DNA from: Candidatus Dormiibacter spiritus
GTDB lineage: Bacteria > Chloroflexota > Dormibacteria > Dormibacterales > Dormibacteraceae
Direction of reading: 5' to 3'
Assembly: GCA_003244185.1 (NCBI GenBank)
Contig: QHBT01000039.1
Coordinates: forward strand, 1-38,922
DNA length: 38,922 nt
This document shows, one piece after another, positions 32,583-38,922 of this stretch. The translations under genes were made by a program, and so were the position numbers. Position 1 is the stretch's first letter; every line of letters starts with the position of its first letter. The notes beneath the pieces are model-generated. The model had not been told where the DNA came from and searched no databases. It worked only from the letters and a program-made list of their open reading frames with translations.

Positions 32583-33608
32583 TCAGACGGTGCTGGAGGC
32601 CGCCCACAGGTTGATGCCGCTCTCCGTCGCATGTCTGTCGATCTCCGCCGATTCCTGAGCAGAAAAGTCGCGGTTATGGAGGGCCGCGACGTTCTGCTCG
32701 AGCTGGGCCACGCTGCTCGCCCCGATGAGCGTGGACGTGATGCGAGGGTCCCGCAGCGTCCAGGCCAGGGCCATCTGTGCGAGCGTCTGGCCGCGCCGCG
32801 CCGCGAGCTGGTTGAGGGCACGGACCTTGGTCAGGTTGTCTTCACTAAGCATCTCAGCCGACAGCGATCCGGGCTGGCTAGCTCGAGAACCAGCTGGAAC
32901 GCCTGCCAGATACCTGTCAGTGAGCAGCCCCTGGGCTAGCGGCGAGAACACAATGCAGCCGACTCCCTCCTCCGCGAGCACGTCAAGCAGATCACCTTCA
33001 ATCCAGCGGTTCAGAAGTGAGTACGACGGTTGGTGGATGAGGAGCGGCGTGCCCAGGCGGCGCAGGATCGTGGCGGCTTCCCGAGTGCGCCGGCCGGAAT
33101 AGGAAGAGATGCCGACGTAGAGCGCTTTGCCCATGCGGACAGCGGAGTCAAGCGCCCCCATCGTCTCTTCCAGCGGCGTGTCCGGATCGGCGCGGTGGGA
33201 ATAGAAGATGTCGACATAGTCGAGCCCCATTCGCCGCAGGCTCTGATCGAGGCTGGCCAGAAGGTACTTCCGCGAGCCCCACTCGCCGTACGGCCCCGGC
33301 CACATGTCGTAGCCGGCCTTCGTCGAGATGACCAGTTCATCGCGGTGACCGGCCAGGTCCGTGCCGAGGATCTGGCCGAAGGTCTCTTCGGCGCTCCCGT
33401 ACGGCGGTCCGTAATTGTTTGCCAGGTCGAAGTGGGTGATGCCTAGGTCGAACGCGCGGCGGATGATCGCCCGACTTGTTTCCAGGGGACGGTCGCCGCC
33501 GAAGTTCTGCCAGAGGCCGAGCGAGAGAGCTGGCAGCTTGAGCCCGGAGCGGCCGCAGCGGTTGTAGATCATGTCGCTGTAGCGGTCGCTGACTGGCACG
33601 TAATTCAT
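32583..33608 (-). CDS. Aldo/keto reductase (YghZ/MgrA-like)
   Basis: A 341-aa NADPH-dependent reductase, TIM barrel. The catalytic tetrad is seen as Asp61 and Tyr66 (FDLANNYG), Lys97 (STKAGY) and His138 (FYSHRAD). WPGPYGEWGSRKYLLASLDQ and SYSLLNRW place it with L-glyceraldehyde 3-phosphate reductase and K+-channel beta-subunit-like AKRs. Likely role is aldehyde or methylglyoxal detoxification. ATG 33608 is taken; a GTG at 33617 would add three residues. Confidence 0.94.
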   Translation of the reverse strand: MNYVPVSDRYSDMIYNRCGRSGLKLPALSLGLWQNFGGDRPLETSRAIIRRAFDLGITHFDLANNYGPPYGSAEETFGQILGTDLAGHRDELVISTKAGYDMWPGPYGEWGSRKYLLASLDQSLRRMGLDYVDIFYSHRADPDTPLEETMGALDSAVRMGKALYVGISSYSGRRTREAATILRRLGTPLLIHQPSYSLLNRWIEGDLLDVLAEEGVGCIVFSPLAQGLLTDRYLAGVPAGSRASQPGSLSAEMLSEDNLTKVRALNQLAARRGQTLAQMALAWTLRDPRITSTLIGASSVAQLEQNVAALHNRDFSAQESAEIDRHATESGINLWAASSTV

Positions 33609-33629
33609 TTGAATCACTGGGTCACCGAC

Positions 33630-33717
33630 TTACACAGCCGTGGCCGGCCCTGATGAGGTTCACCGCCACCGGCCGCCCCATTTGTCCCGAGAGCCCCACG
33701 AATCCCCTGCATGACAT
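33630..33717 (-). pseudogene. N-terminal scrap of a 3-hydroxyisobutyrate/6-phosphogluconate dehydrogenase
   Basis: The minus strand reads GFVGLSGQMGRPVAVNLIRA followed by GHGC, the dinucleotide-binding GxGxMG motif of this family with one residue inserted in the glycine loop. It ends after about 28 residues, just before the aldo/keto reductase start. Only this fragment is left. Confidence 0.55.
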
Positions 33718-33795
33718 CACGCAATCTACGCGAGGGGTTCGGTCTGACGACCGGGCGAAGCCCTTCGGCTGGCACATGCGGGGTTTACGCCTACG

Positions 33796-34050
33796 GTGCT
33801 GGTCGCACCGCCCGGCGAGCTTTATGATCGGCTTGACCGCTGCGCGCGTGACGGCACGAGTCGCAGCGGTCTGCTGCGACGACTCGCCGAGCAGGAGCTC
33901 GCTCACGAGAAGCGGCTTGGCGTCTCCCGCAAGAGAAGTTCCTCGGCGAGCCCGGGCGCTACGGGGCGGCGCGGCAGCCGAAGCGCGGCGGCTGCGCGCC
34001 CCCAAGTGGGCTTGCTACAGGTCCGAATACCTGCCGAGCGCCAGGACTAG
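33796..34050 (+). pseudogene. Ribbon-helix-helix (antitoxin-like) protein, probably frameshifted
   Basis: The frame from GTG 33796 reads VAPPGELYDRLDRCARDGTS then RSGLLRRLAEQELAHEKR, which fits a CopG/VapB-type RHH domain (beta strand, two helices). After about residue 45 the text becomes Ser/Arg-rich, while the other frames hold more protein-like continuations (LGEPGRYG, then AAAEARRLRA), suggesting one or two frameshifts. No toxin gene is adjacent. Confidence 0.45.
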
Positions 34051-34099
34051 CCGCCACCCAGGTCCCGCCCCGCGACACAGTAGGTGCACCGCGAGCTGG

Positions 34100-34369
34100 C
34101 TATGAAATGGTGGAACGACGAGATCGCCTCCCATTGATCCTGGCTCCAAGCCAAGTAAGCCCGAGACCCAGCGCCAGGATGATGGGCTGGACGCCCCAGT
34201 ACCCGGGGTCATGCAGATCGATGTGACTCCCCGGCATTCGGGAGAGGACACTCGATTGAAAGGCCAACACAAGGACAAAGACACCCACCATGATGACGAA
34301 CGCCTTCCCGTGCATGCCGACGAAGAACCCGGCGCCCAGGCCCACGATAATTGCCGTGAGAAGAGTCAT
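34100..34369 (-). CDS. Small hypothetical membrane protein
   Basis: An 89-aa protein with about three hydrophobic segments (LLTAIIVGLGAGFFVGM, AFVIMVGVFVLVLAFQSSVL, VQPIILALGLGLTWLG) and a basic tail. No family recognised. ATG 34369 has AGAAGAGG about 7 nt upstream. Confidence 0.6.
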   Translation of the reverse strand: MTLLTAIIVGLGAGFFVGMHGKAFVIMVGVFVLVLAFQSSVLSRMPGSHIDLHDPGYWGVQPIILALGLGLTWLGARINGRRSRRSTIS

Positions 34370-34574
34370 AGCGAACCTCTTCTGAATTGATGGCGGCCAC
34401 TGTCGGTGGCTGTCTCCGCGAATTGATTCACGTTCGTTGCCTCCAGTTGTTAGGCCGTATCCGGGGCGGTCGGCCGATGCGTTCAACAGTAGAAACCGTC
34501 CGGTCCGATTGTCAGGAGACGGCTGTCACCAATCTCGGCAAGGGCCGCCGGGACAAATCTGGGACAGCAGTCAC

Positions 34575-34603
34575 GTGACAGCTGACTCCAGCCTGACTAC
34601 GCT
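34575..34603 (+). promoter_or_regulatory. Promoter with -35 GTGACA and -10 TACGCT, leaderless
   Basis: GTGACA (34575-34580), 17-bp spacer, TACGCT (34598-34603), then 7 nt to ATG 34611. The best-formed leaderless promoter in the window. Confidence 0.6.
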
Positions 34604-34610
34604 TCGCCAC

Positions 34611-36642
34611 ATGACAGGGACCGGACCCTCGTTGCGGACTCGGGCTTTTTCGGTCGCGGCGGTGGCGCTGCAAGCCGTCCTCTTCGCCGCGGCTCTCGGG
34701 CTCGCGCTGGTCAACGGCCATCCGCTCGATCCGCTGGCCGCCGTCGCCGTCGTCGCCTACGGGACGGTCGGGCTAGTCATCACCTGGCAACGGCCGGGGC
34801 ACCGGCTGGGCTGGCTCTGTGCCTGGATCGGATTCGCCTTCGCCATCACCCGCCGCTGAGCAGTATGCGATCGCCTCGGTTGCGGGCCGCCTAGCACTGC
34901 CGGCCGGCCAATGGGCCGCCTGGATTGCGATGTGGTCCATCTACCTGGCGCACCCAGTGGCTTTCACGCTCTACTCGCTCTGGTTTCCGAACGGCCGCCT
35001 TGCCTCGGCCAAATGGTGGCCAGCTCGTGTCTACGCCCTGGCGGCGGCCGGGGCGCTGGTCGGCGGGACGGTCGTGGGCGCGGAACCGATTGGGAGCCAC
35101 TTCACCAGCATTCCCGGTCGCCTCCACAACCCCACTCGACTGCTCGAGGGAGACACCGCCGACCTCAGCCAGGCAGCGGGCTGGGCGCTCTCGATGCTTG
35201 CTGTCTTGCTGGGCGTCATCGCGCTCATAGTCCGGATGCGGCGCGCGACGGGCCGCGAGCGCGCCCAGGTGAAGCTGCTCATCACTGTCGTCGCGGTGAG
35301 CGCCGTCGGCTTCGTTGCTCACTTCTTCACGAAGACGCTGCTGCCCGACAGCGCACCGGACGTCGGCGTCGCCGTCTTGAAACTGGGCTTCGTCGTCGGT
35401 CTGCCCGCGGTCACCGCCTTCGCAGCCCTGTATCACGGCCTCTTCGAGCTCAACCTGGCAATCAACCGTGCACTCGTGTACGGGACGCTGACAGTCGTTG
35501 TGGTGGTGCTCTATGCGCTCGCGGTCGGCATCCTGGGCGCACTCTTCCAGCTCCGCGGCAACTTCCTCGTCTCGGTCGTGGCGACCGGCCTCGTCGCCGT
35601 TGCCTTCGCTCCGCTGCGAACCAGACTGCAGAGAGCCGTCGACCGGCTCATGTATGGAGAGCGCGACCGGCCCTACGAAGTGCTGACTGCGGTCGGCAGC
35701 CGGATTGGCTCCGCCCAGCCGGGTGACCAGGTCCTAGTGGCGGTGGTGGAGACGGTGACCAGGGTGCTTCGGCCGCCTTACGCCGCACTGAGGCTCGAGG
35801 ACGACGGGCATACGACGCGCACGATCGAGTCAGGGGAGCCAGTTGCTGACCAGCTGGCCGTCACACTCGAGCATCAGGGCGAACGCAGCGGCGCCATGAT
35901 CTTCGGCCAGAGGGGCCCACGCGACCGGTTCAGCGACCCTGAGCGTCGGCTGCTGGAGGACGTCGCTCGCCAGGCGGCAGCTGCCGTGCAAGCCTCACGG
36001 CTGGCAACCGACCTCCTACGCTCGCGAGAACGATTGGTGAATGCTCGGGAGGAGGAACGCCGCCGCCTCCGCCGGGACCTGCATGACGGTCTCGGACCGG
36101 CGCTGGGAGCTCTGATCCTGAAGCTGGGCTCCGCCAGAGCGTTAATCGCCCGAGATCCGAGCGAGGCTGACCGCAGGCTAGTCGGCCTGGAACGTGATGC
36201 GCAAGCGATCCTGGCAGATGTTCGCCGCCTCGTCTACGGCCTCAGGCCGCCCGCACTTGACGATCTGGGCTTGGTGGGGGCCATCCGGCAGTCTGCGGCA
36301 GGCTTCTCCAACGGGGCGCTGACGGTGGTGGTCGATGCTCCGGAGGATCTGCCTGCCCTGCCGGCGGCGGTCGAAGTGGCGGCGCTGCGGATCGCCCAGG
36401 AGGCTATCGCGAATGTCGCCCGCCATGCCGGAGCCAGGCGCTGCCGCGTCGGGCTTCGCGTCAACGGGGCGCTGCGCCTGGAGGTCGCAGACGACGGCGT
36501 CGGCCTGGAGGCGGGCTCGAGGGCGGGCGTCGGGTTGACCTCCATCCGCGAGCGTGTGGCCGAGATCGGGGGCAGCTTGAGCATCGAGGCGAAAACGCAG
36601 CAGGGGACTCGACTCGTGGCGGTCCTGCCGCACCGGTCATGA
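34611..36642 (+). pseudogene. NarL-partner sensor histidine kinase with one frameshift
   Basis: About 677 aa if repaired. The first frame (34611-34859) gives MTGTGPSLRTRAFSVAAVAL and two to three membrane helices, ending WIGFAFAITRR and stop. One extra C in the CCC run at 34849-34851 breaks it; without it the protein continues AAEQYAIASVAGRLALPAGQ. More membrane helices follow, then a GAF-like region, HisKA_3 with phosphoacceptor His (RRLRRDLHDGLGPALG), the segment RIAQEAIANVARHAGA, VADDGVGL and VGLTSIRERV. The second part alone could be read from 34819 but lacks the first helices. Its partner regulator is also broken. Confidence 0.8.
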
Positions 36643-36646
36643 GACG

Positions 36647-37160
36647 TTGAAGGACCTCCTCCGCGTCCTCCTGGCTGACGACCATCCGGTCTTCCGCGAC
36701 GGCGCTCGAGGGGCTCTGGCCCTGGCGCCAGAGATCGAGGTGGTAGGCGAGGCGGGCAGCGGCGAAGAGGCGGTGAGCGCGGCGTTCGACACTCAGCCCG
36801 ACGTGGTGGTGATGGACCTCCAGATGCCTGGTTTCAACGGGGTGGAGGCGACGCGGAGGATCGTCGTGAACAGTCCGAACATTCGCGTCCTGGTGCTGAC
36901 GATGTTCGAAGACGACGCCTCTGTTTTCTCCGCGATGCGGGCGGGGGCCCGCGGGTACGTTCTGAAGGGAGTGCCGGCGCTTGAGTTGGTGCAGGCCGTG
37001 ATCGCGATTGGCCGCGGTGAGGCAATATTCAGTCCCGCCATCGCCAGCCGGATGATCGATTATTTCAGCAGCATCAGACCGACGGTGGAACTGCCTGTGT
37101 TCCCCGAGCTGAGCGCTCGGGAGCGTGAGGTGCTCGAACATGTAGCGCGGGGCATGCGCA
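36647..37160 (+). pseudogene. NarL-type response regulator truncated inside its DNA-binding domain
   Basis: TTG 36647 starts KDLLRVLLADDHPVFRDGAR. The receiver is complete (DVVVMDLQMPGFNG phosphoacceptor, YVLKG lysine). The LuxR-type domain begins FPELSAREREVLEHVARGM and stops matching at about 37150. The reading frame continues antisense through the creatininase gene to 37504, adding a meaningless tail. Without its helix-turn-helix it cannot bind DNA in the normal way. It starts 4 nt after the kinase stop. Confidence 0.8.
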
Positions 37161-37772
37161 ATGCCGCATGCCATGCGCGAGCAGCCCGGGCAGGTCCATC
37201 TCGCCCTCAAATCCGGGTTCGGCCCGATCCATGTGGACCAGGTCTGGGTGAAGCCGCAGCATCATCGAGGTCTCGATCACCTCAGCGTGAGGTCCGGCGG
37301 TGTCTTCCCGGCCGAAAGGTCTCAAGGCGTCGAAGGCGTCCTGGAAGACGCCGAAGTCCCAGATCACGGTGGTGTCGGGGTGCGGACGCTCGGCCGCCCA
37401 TCGCTGCAGCACCGGGTAATTTCCGCCGTGGCTGGAGAACACGAAGAAGTCGACGAAACCATGGCGGCGGAGCGAGGCGAGATGGTGGTCGAGCAGGTCC
37501 ATGAGCAGGTCGGGCGGGATGGTGAGACTGCCGGCGAAGCCCATGTGGTGCTCGGAGCAAGCGGGACGGATGACCGGCGGCACCAGAGCGTTGCCGAGGC
37601 GGCGGGCCAGCCCCTCGGCGTATGCGGCGCCGAGCAGAGCGTCGGTCGCCTCCGGCAGATGCGGCCCATGCTGTTCGGTGGAAGCCGCGCAGACGACGGC
37701 CGTTGTCATACCCTCTTGCAGCGCCGCCTGTATCTCGGGCCAGCTCATGCGCTCGATGAAGAGCTCTCGCAT
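37074..37772 (-). CDS. Creatininase-family amidohydrolase, C-terminus lost
   Basis: A 232-aa open frame. The N-terminal 208 residues fit the creatininase family: metal site STEQHGPHLPEATD (Glu33, His35, Asp44), SSHGGN, HAEVIETSMMLRL, MDRAEPGF and GLLAHGMR. The sequence then runs into the antisense of the truncated response regulator, so the final 24 residues (from about 37150) are not family sequence. The family usually has about 30-50 more residues after this point. All metal-binding motifs remain, so residual function is possible. Confidence 0.75.
   Translation of the reverse strand: MRELFIERMSWPEIQAALQEGMTTAVVCAASTEQHGPHLPEATDALLGAAYAEGLARRLGNALVPPVIRPACSEHHMGFAGSLTIPPDLLMDLLDHHLASLRRHGFVDFFVFSSHGGNYPVLQRWAAERPHPDTTVIWDFGVFQDAFDALRPFGREDTAGPHAEVIETSMMLRLHPDLVHMDRAEPGFEGEMDLPGLLAHGMRHCACPALHVRAPHAPERSARGTQAVPPSV
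37152..37171. repeat. Inverted repeat at the regulator/creatininase junction
   Basis: GCATGCG-CAATGC-CGCATGC, 7-bp perfect arms and a 6-nt centre, at the point where both flanking genes lose homology. It may have promoted the deletion, or be a product of it. Confidence 0.6.
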
Positions 37773-38147
37773 GACAAGCCAAGCCTATTCACTCCGGCCA
37801 CAGGGGTGGCACATGGCGCGAGGAAGGCGCAACGTGGACCTCGCGACACGCCTCTATCCCAGCCCCAAGATCGTGACGAAGTATCGAATCCCTAAGCAGC
37901 GGCTAACGCAGCTGGGCGACCAAGCGGGCCTGAACGGCGCTCAGAGACCGAGTTGAAGGCTCCGGCTGCGGAGGAGTTGAAGGTGCTGCACATGCCCCGG
38001 CCGAGAAACTGATCTCGGCCGGTGAGGCTCCGATGGTCAAGTGACTGCTCCAGCAATAAGTGGCCGATGCCCGGGTCGAGAGCCGGGCATCGATCGCGCC
38101 AACCTTCCCTGGTCCCCCCAGCGCGATTCGGATTCTGGACGGAGGGG
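37773..38147. other. Gene-less stretch
   Basis: Nothing supported in about 375 bp. A plus-strand frame of 47 codons (MARGRRNVDLATRLY, from 37814) has no recognisable domain. GAGTTGAAGG occurs twice (about 37950 and 37975). Confidence 0.4.
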
Positions 38148-38221
38148 TGGGCCCGGCAGGTCTCGAACCTGCGACCAGCCGATTATGAGTCGGCCGCTCT
38201 GACCAACTGAGCTACGGGCCC
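38148..38221 (-). tRNA. tRNA with CAT anticodon (Met, elongator, or Ile2)
   Basis: Acceptor GGGCCCG/CGGGCCC, D-arm GCTC/GAGC, anticodon arm GCCGA-CTCATAA-TCGGC, T-arm GCAGG-TTCGAGA-CCTGC, discriminator A. CCA is not encoded (ACCCC follows). The anticodon is CAT; it is not the initiator, because the acceptor's first pair is a G-C match. Whether it is elongator Met or lysidine-modified Ile2 cannot be decided by eye. Confidence 0.9.
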
Positions 38222-38339
38222 GAGAGTGCCAAGTCTAGGTGGCGCCGGCGCCAGCCGAGCGTCCTCGGGCATGGAATACCCGGCCAGACCCCCCCTGTAT
38301 CAGGGACAACATCCCAGTCATTTGGAGGAGAGCAGTTTC

Positions 38340-38897
38340 ATGAGTGAGCGTTACCAGTTGGATCCGGCCCATACAGTTATCGGCTTCAAGGCCAAGCACC
38401 TTGCCGTCACCAACGTGCGGGGCAACTTCCAGAAGTTTGAAGGCTGGGTGGAGGCCGACCGCAACAACCCGGACTCCTTGACTGGGGAGGTCACCGTCGA
38501 CATCGCCAGTCTCACCACCAACAACGAGCAGCGTGACGGCCACCTGAAGTCAGGCGACTTCTTCGAGGCCGAAAGTCACCCCCAGGCCGTCTACCGCCCC
38601 ACCCGAGGCGAGCAGCTTGGAGCCAACAACTTCAAGGTGTACGGCGATCTGACCATCAGGGGCGTGACCAAGGAACTGGTGCTCGACGTCACGGTCGCAG
38701 ACGAGATCGACCATCCCTACCAGCCCGGCAGCAAGATCGTCTCGCTCGAGGCCACCGGCTCCCTCAACCGAAAGGACTTCGGCCTCAATTGGGACGGCCT
38801 CGCCGGCACCATCCCGCTGGCCAGCAACGAGATCAAGCTGGAGATCGACTCCGAACTGGTCAGGACGGCTCAGACCGCCGACGCCGCGACCGTCTAA
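38340..38897 (+). CDS. YceI-family protein
   Basis: A 185-aa lipocalin-like beta barrel that binds polyisoprenoid or other amphiphilic ligands in characterised members. Pattern: RYQLDPAHTVIGFKAKHLAV at the start, EVTVDIASLTTNNEQRDGHL, FFEAESHP, KVYGDLTIRGVTKELVLDV and FGLNWDG. No signal peptide, so probably cytoplasmic here. ATG 38340 has GGAGGAG about 9 nt upstream and is chosen over a frame open further upstream. Confidence 0.95.
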   Translation: MSERYQLDPAHTVIGFKAKHLAVTNVRGNFQKFEGWVEADRNNPDSLTGEVTVDIASLTTNNEQRDGHLKSGDFFEAESHPQAVYRPTRGEQLGANNFKVYGDLTIRGVTKELVLDVTVADEIDHPYQPGSKIVSLEATGSLNRKDFGLNWDGLAGTIPLASNEIKLEIDSELVRTAQTADAATV

Positions 38898-38922
38898 GTT
38901 GAACAGCGCACGAGATCCCGCG

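Noticed and set aside
37161..37895. Plus-strand frames of 244 and 151 aa over the creatininase gene
   Set aside because: They are antisense to creatininase metal-binding motifs and lack any family signature.
1..38922. CRISPR arrays, rRNA genes, prophage or secondary-metabolite clusters
   Set aside because: None seen: no regularly spaced repeats, no rRNA-like conserved stretches, no phage structural or NRPS/PKS genes.

Overview
This 38.9 kb window is high-GC chromosomal DNA. Its gene families (DUF4232 lipoprotein, DUF3072, 13E12-type HNH endonuclease remnant, DUF6069, Pr6Pr, a DevS/DevR-type two-component system) point to an actinobacterium or a neighbouring high-GC phylum such as Dormibacterota/Chloroflexota; the exact taxon cannot be fixed from sequence alone. 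A recurring trait is a TANNNT -10 box only 6-8 nt upstream of the start codon and no Shine-Dalgarno, the signature of leaderless mRNAs (12 cases listed).

Layout. 0.1-2.1 kb: secreted sialidase-like beta-propeller protein. 2.66-3.78 kb: a complete IS481-family element with a perfect 15-bp target duplication, inserted exactly at the 3' end of tRNA-Arg(TCT). 3.9-5.5 kb: Pr6Pr membrane protein, hypothetical protein, cupin. 5.6-8.9 kb: carbohydrate ABC importer (lipoprotein plus two permeases, no ATPase) behind a good promoter followed by a 14-bp direct repeat. 9-13.2 kb: DUF3072, a zinc alcohol dehydrogenase carrying two compensating frameshifts, a strongly structured intergenic RNA candidate, a COG4280 membrane protein with two ExxE motifs, and a CoA-transferase preceded by a coupled 26-codon upstream ORF. 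13.2-15.4 kb: OmpR-type two-component system. 15.4-18.3 kb: DUF4232 lipoprotein, an HNH gene split onto two strands, and small hypothetical proteins. 18.3-23.2 kb: MacB/FtsX-type ABC exporter, TetR regulator, YczE-type membrane protein.

23.3-30.1 kb is the most coherent functional block: a split b-type cytochrome operon with an unusual extracytoplasmic domain, a SRPBCC protein, two flavin-reductase-like PNPOx proteins, and a DevS/DevR-like sensor-regulator pair whose first GAF domain keeps the HHPPM segment of the heme-binding DevS/DosT sensors. Two palindromes of the form GGGNCNWWNGNCCC lie upstream of the cytochrome and SRPBCC/PNPOx transcription units, so a local redox or hypoxia regulon is a plausible reading.

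30.1-38.2 kb is a decaying region: ABC ATPase, histidine-kinase and dehydrogenase remnants, a frameshifted NarL-type sensor kinase, and a response regulator and a creatininase that truncate each other at one junction marked by a 7-bp inverted repeat. Intact genes here are DUF6069, TetR, an aldo/keto reductase and a small membrane protein. The window ends with tRNA(CAT) and a YceI-family protein.
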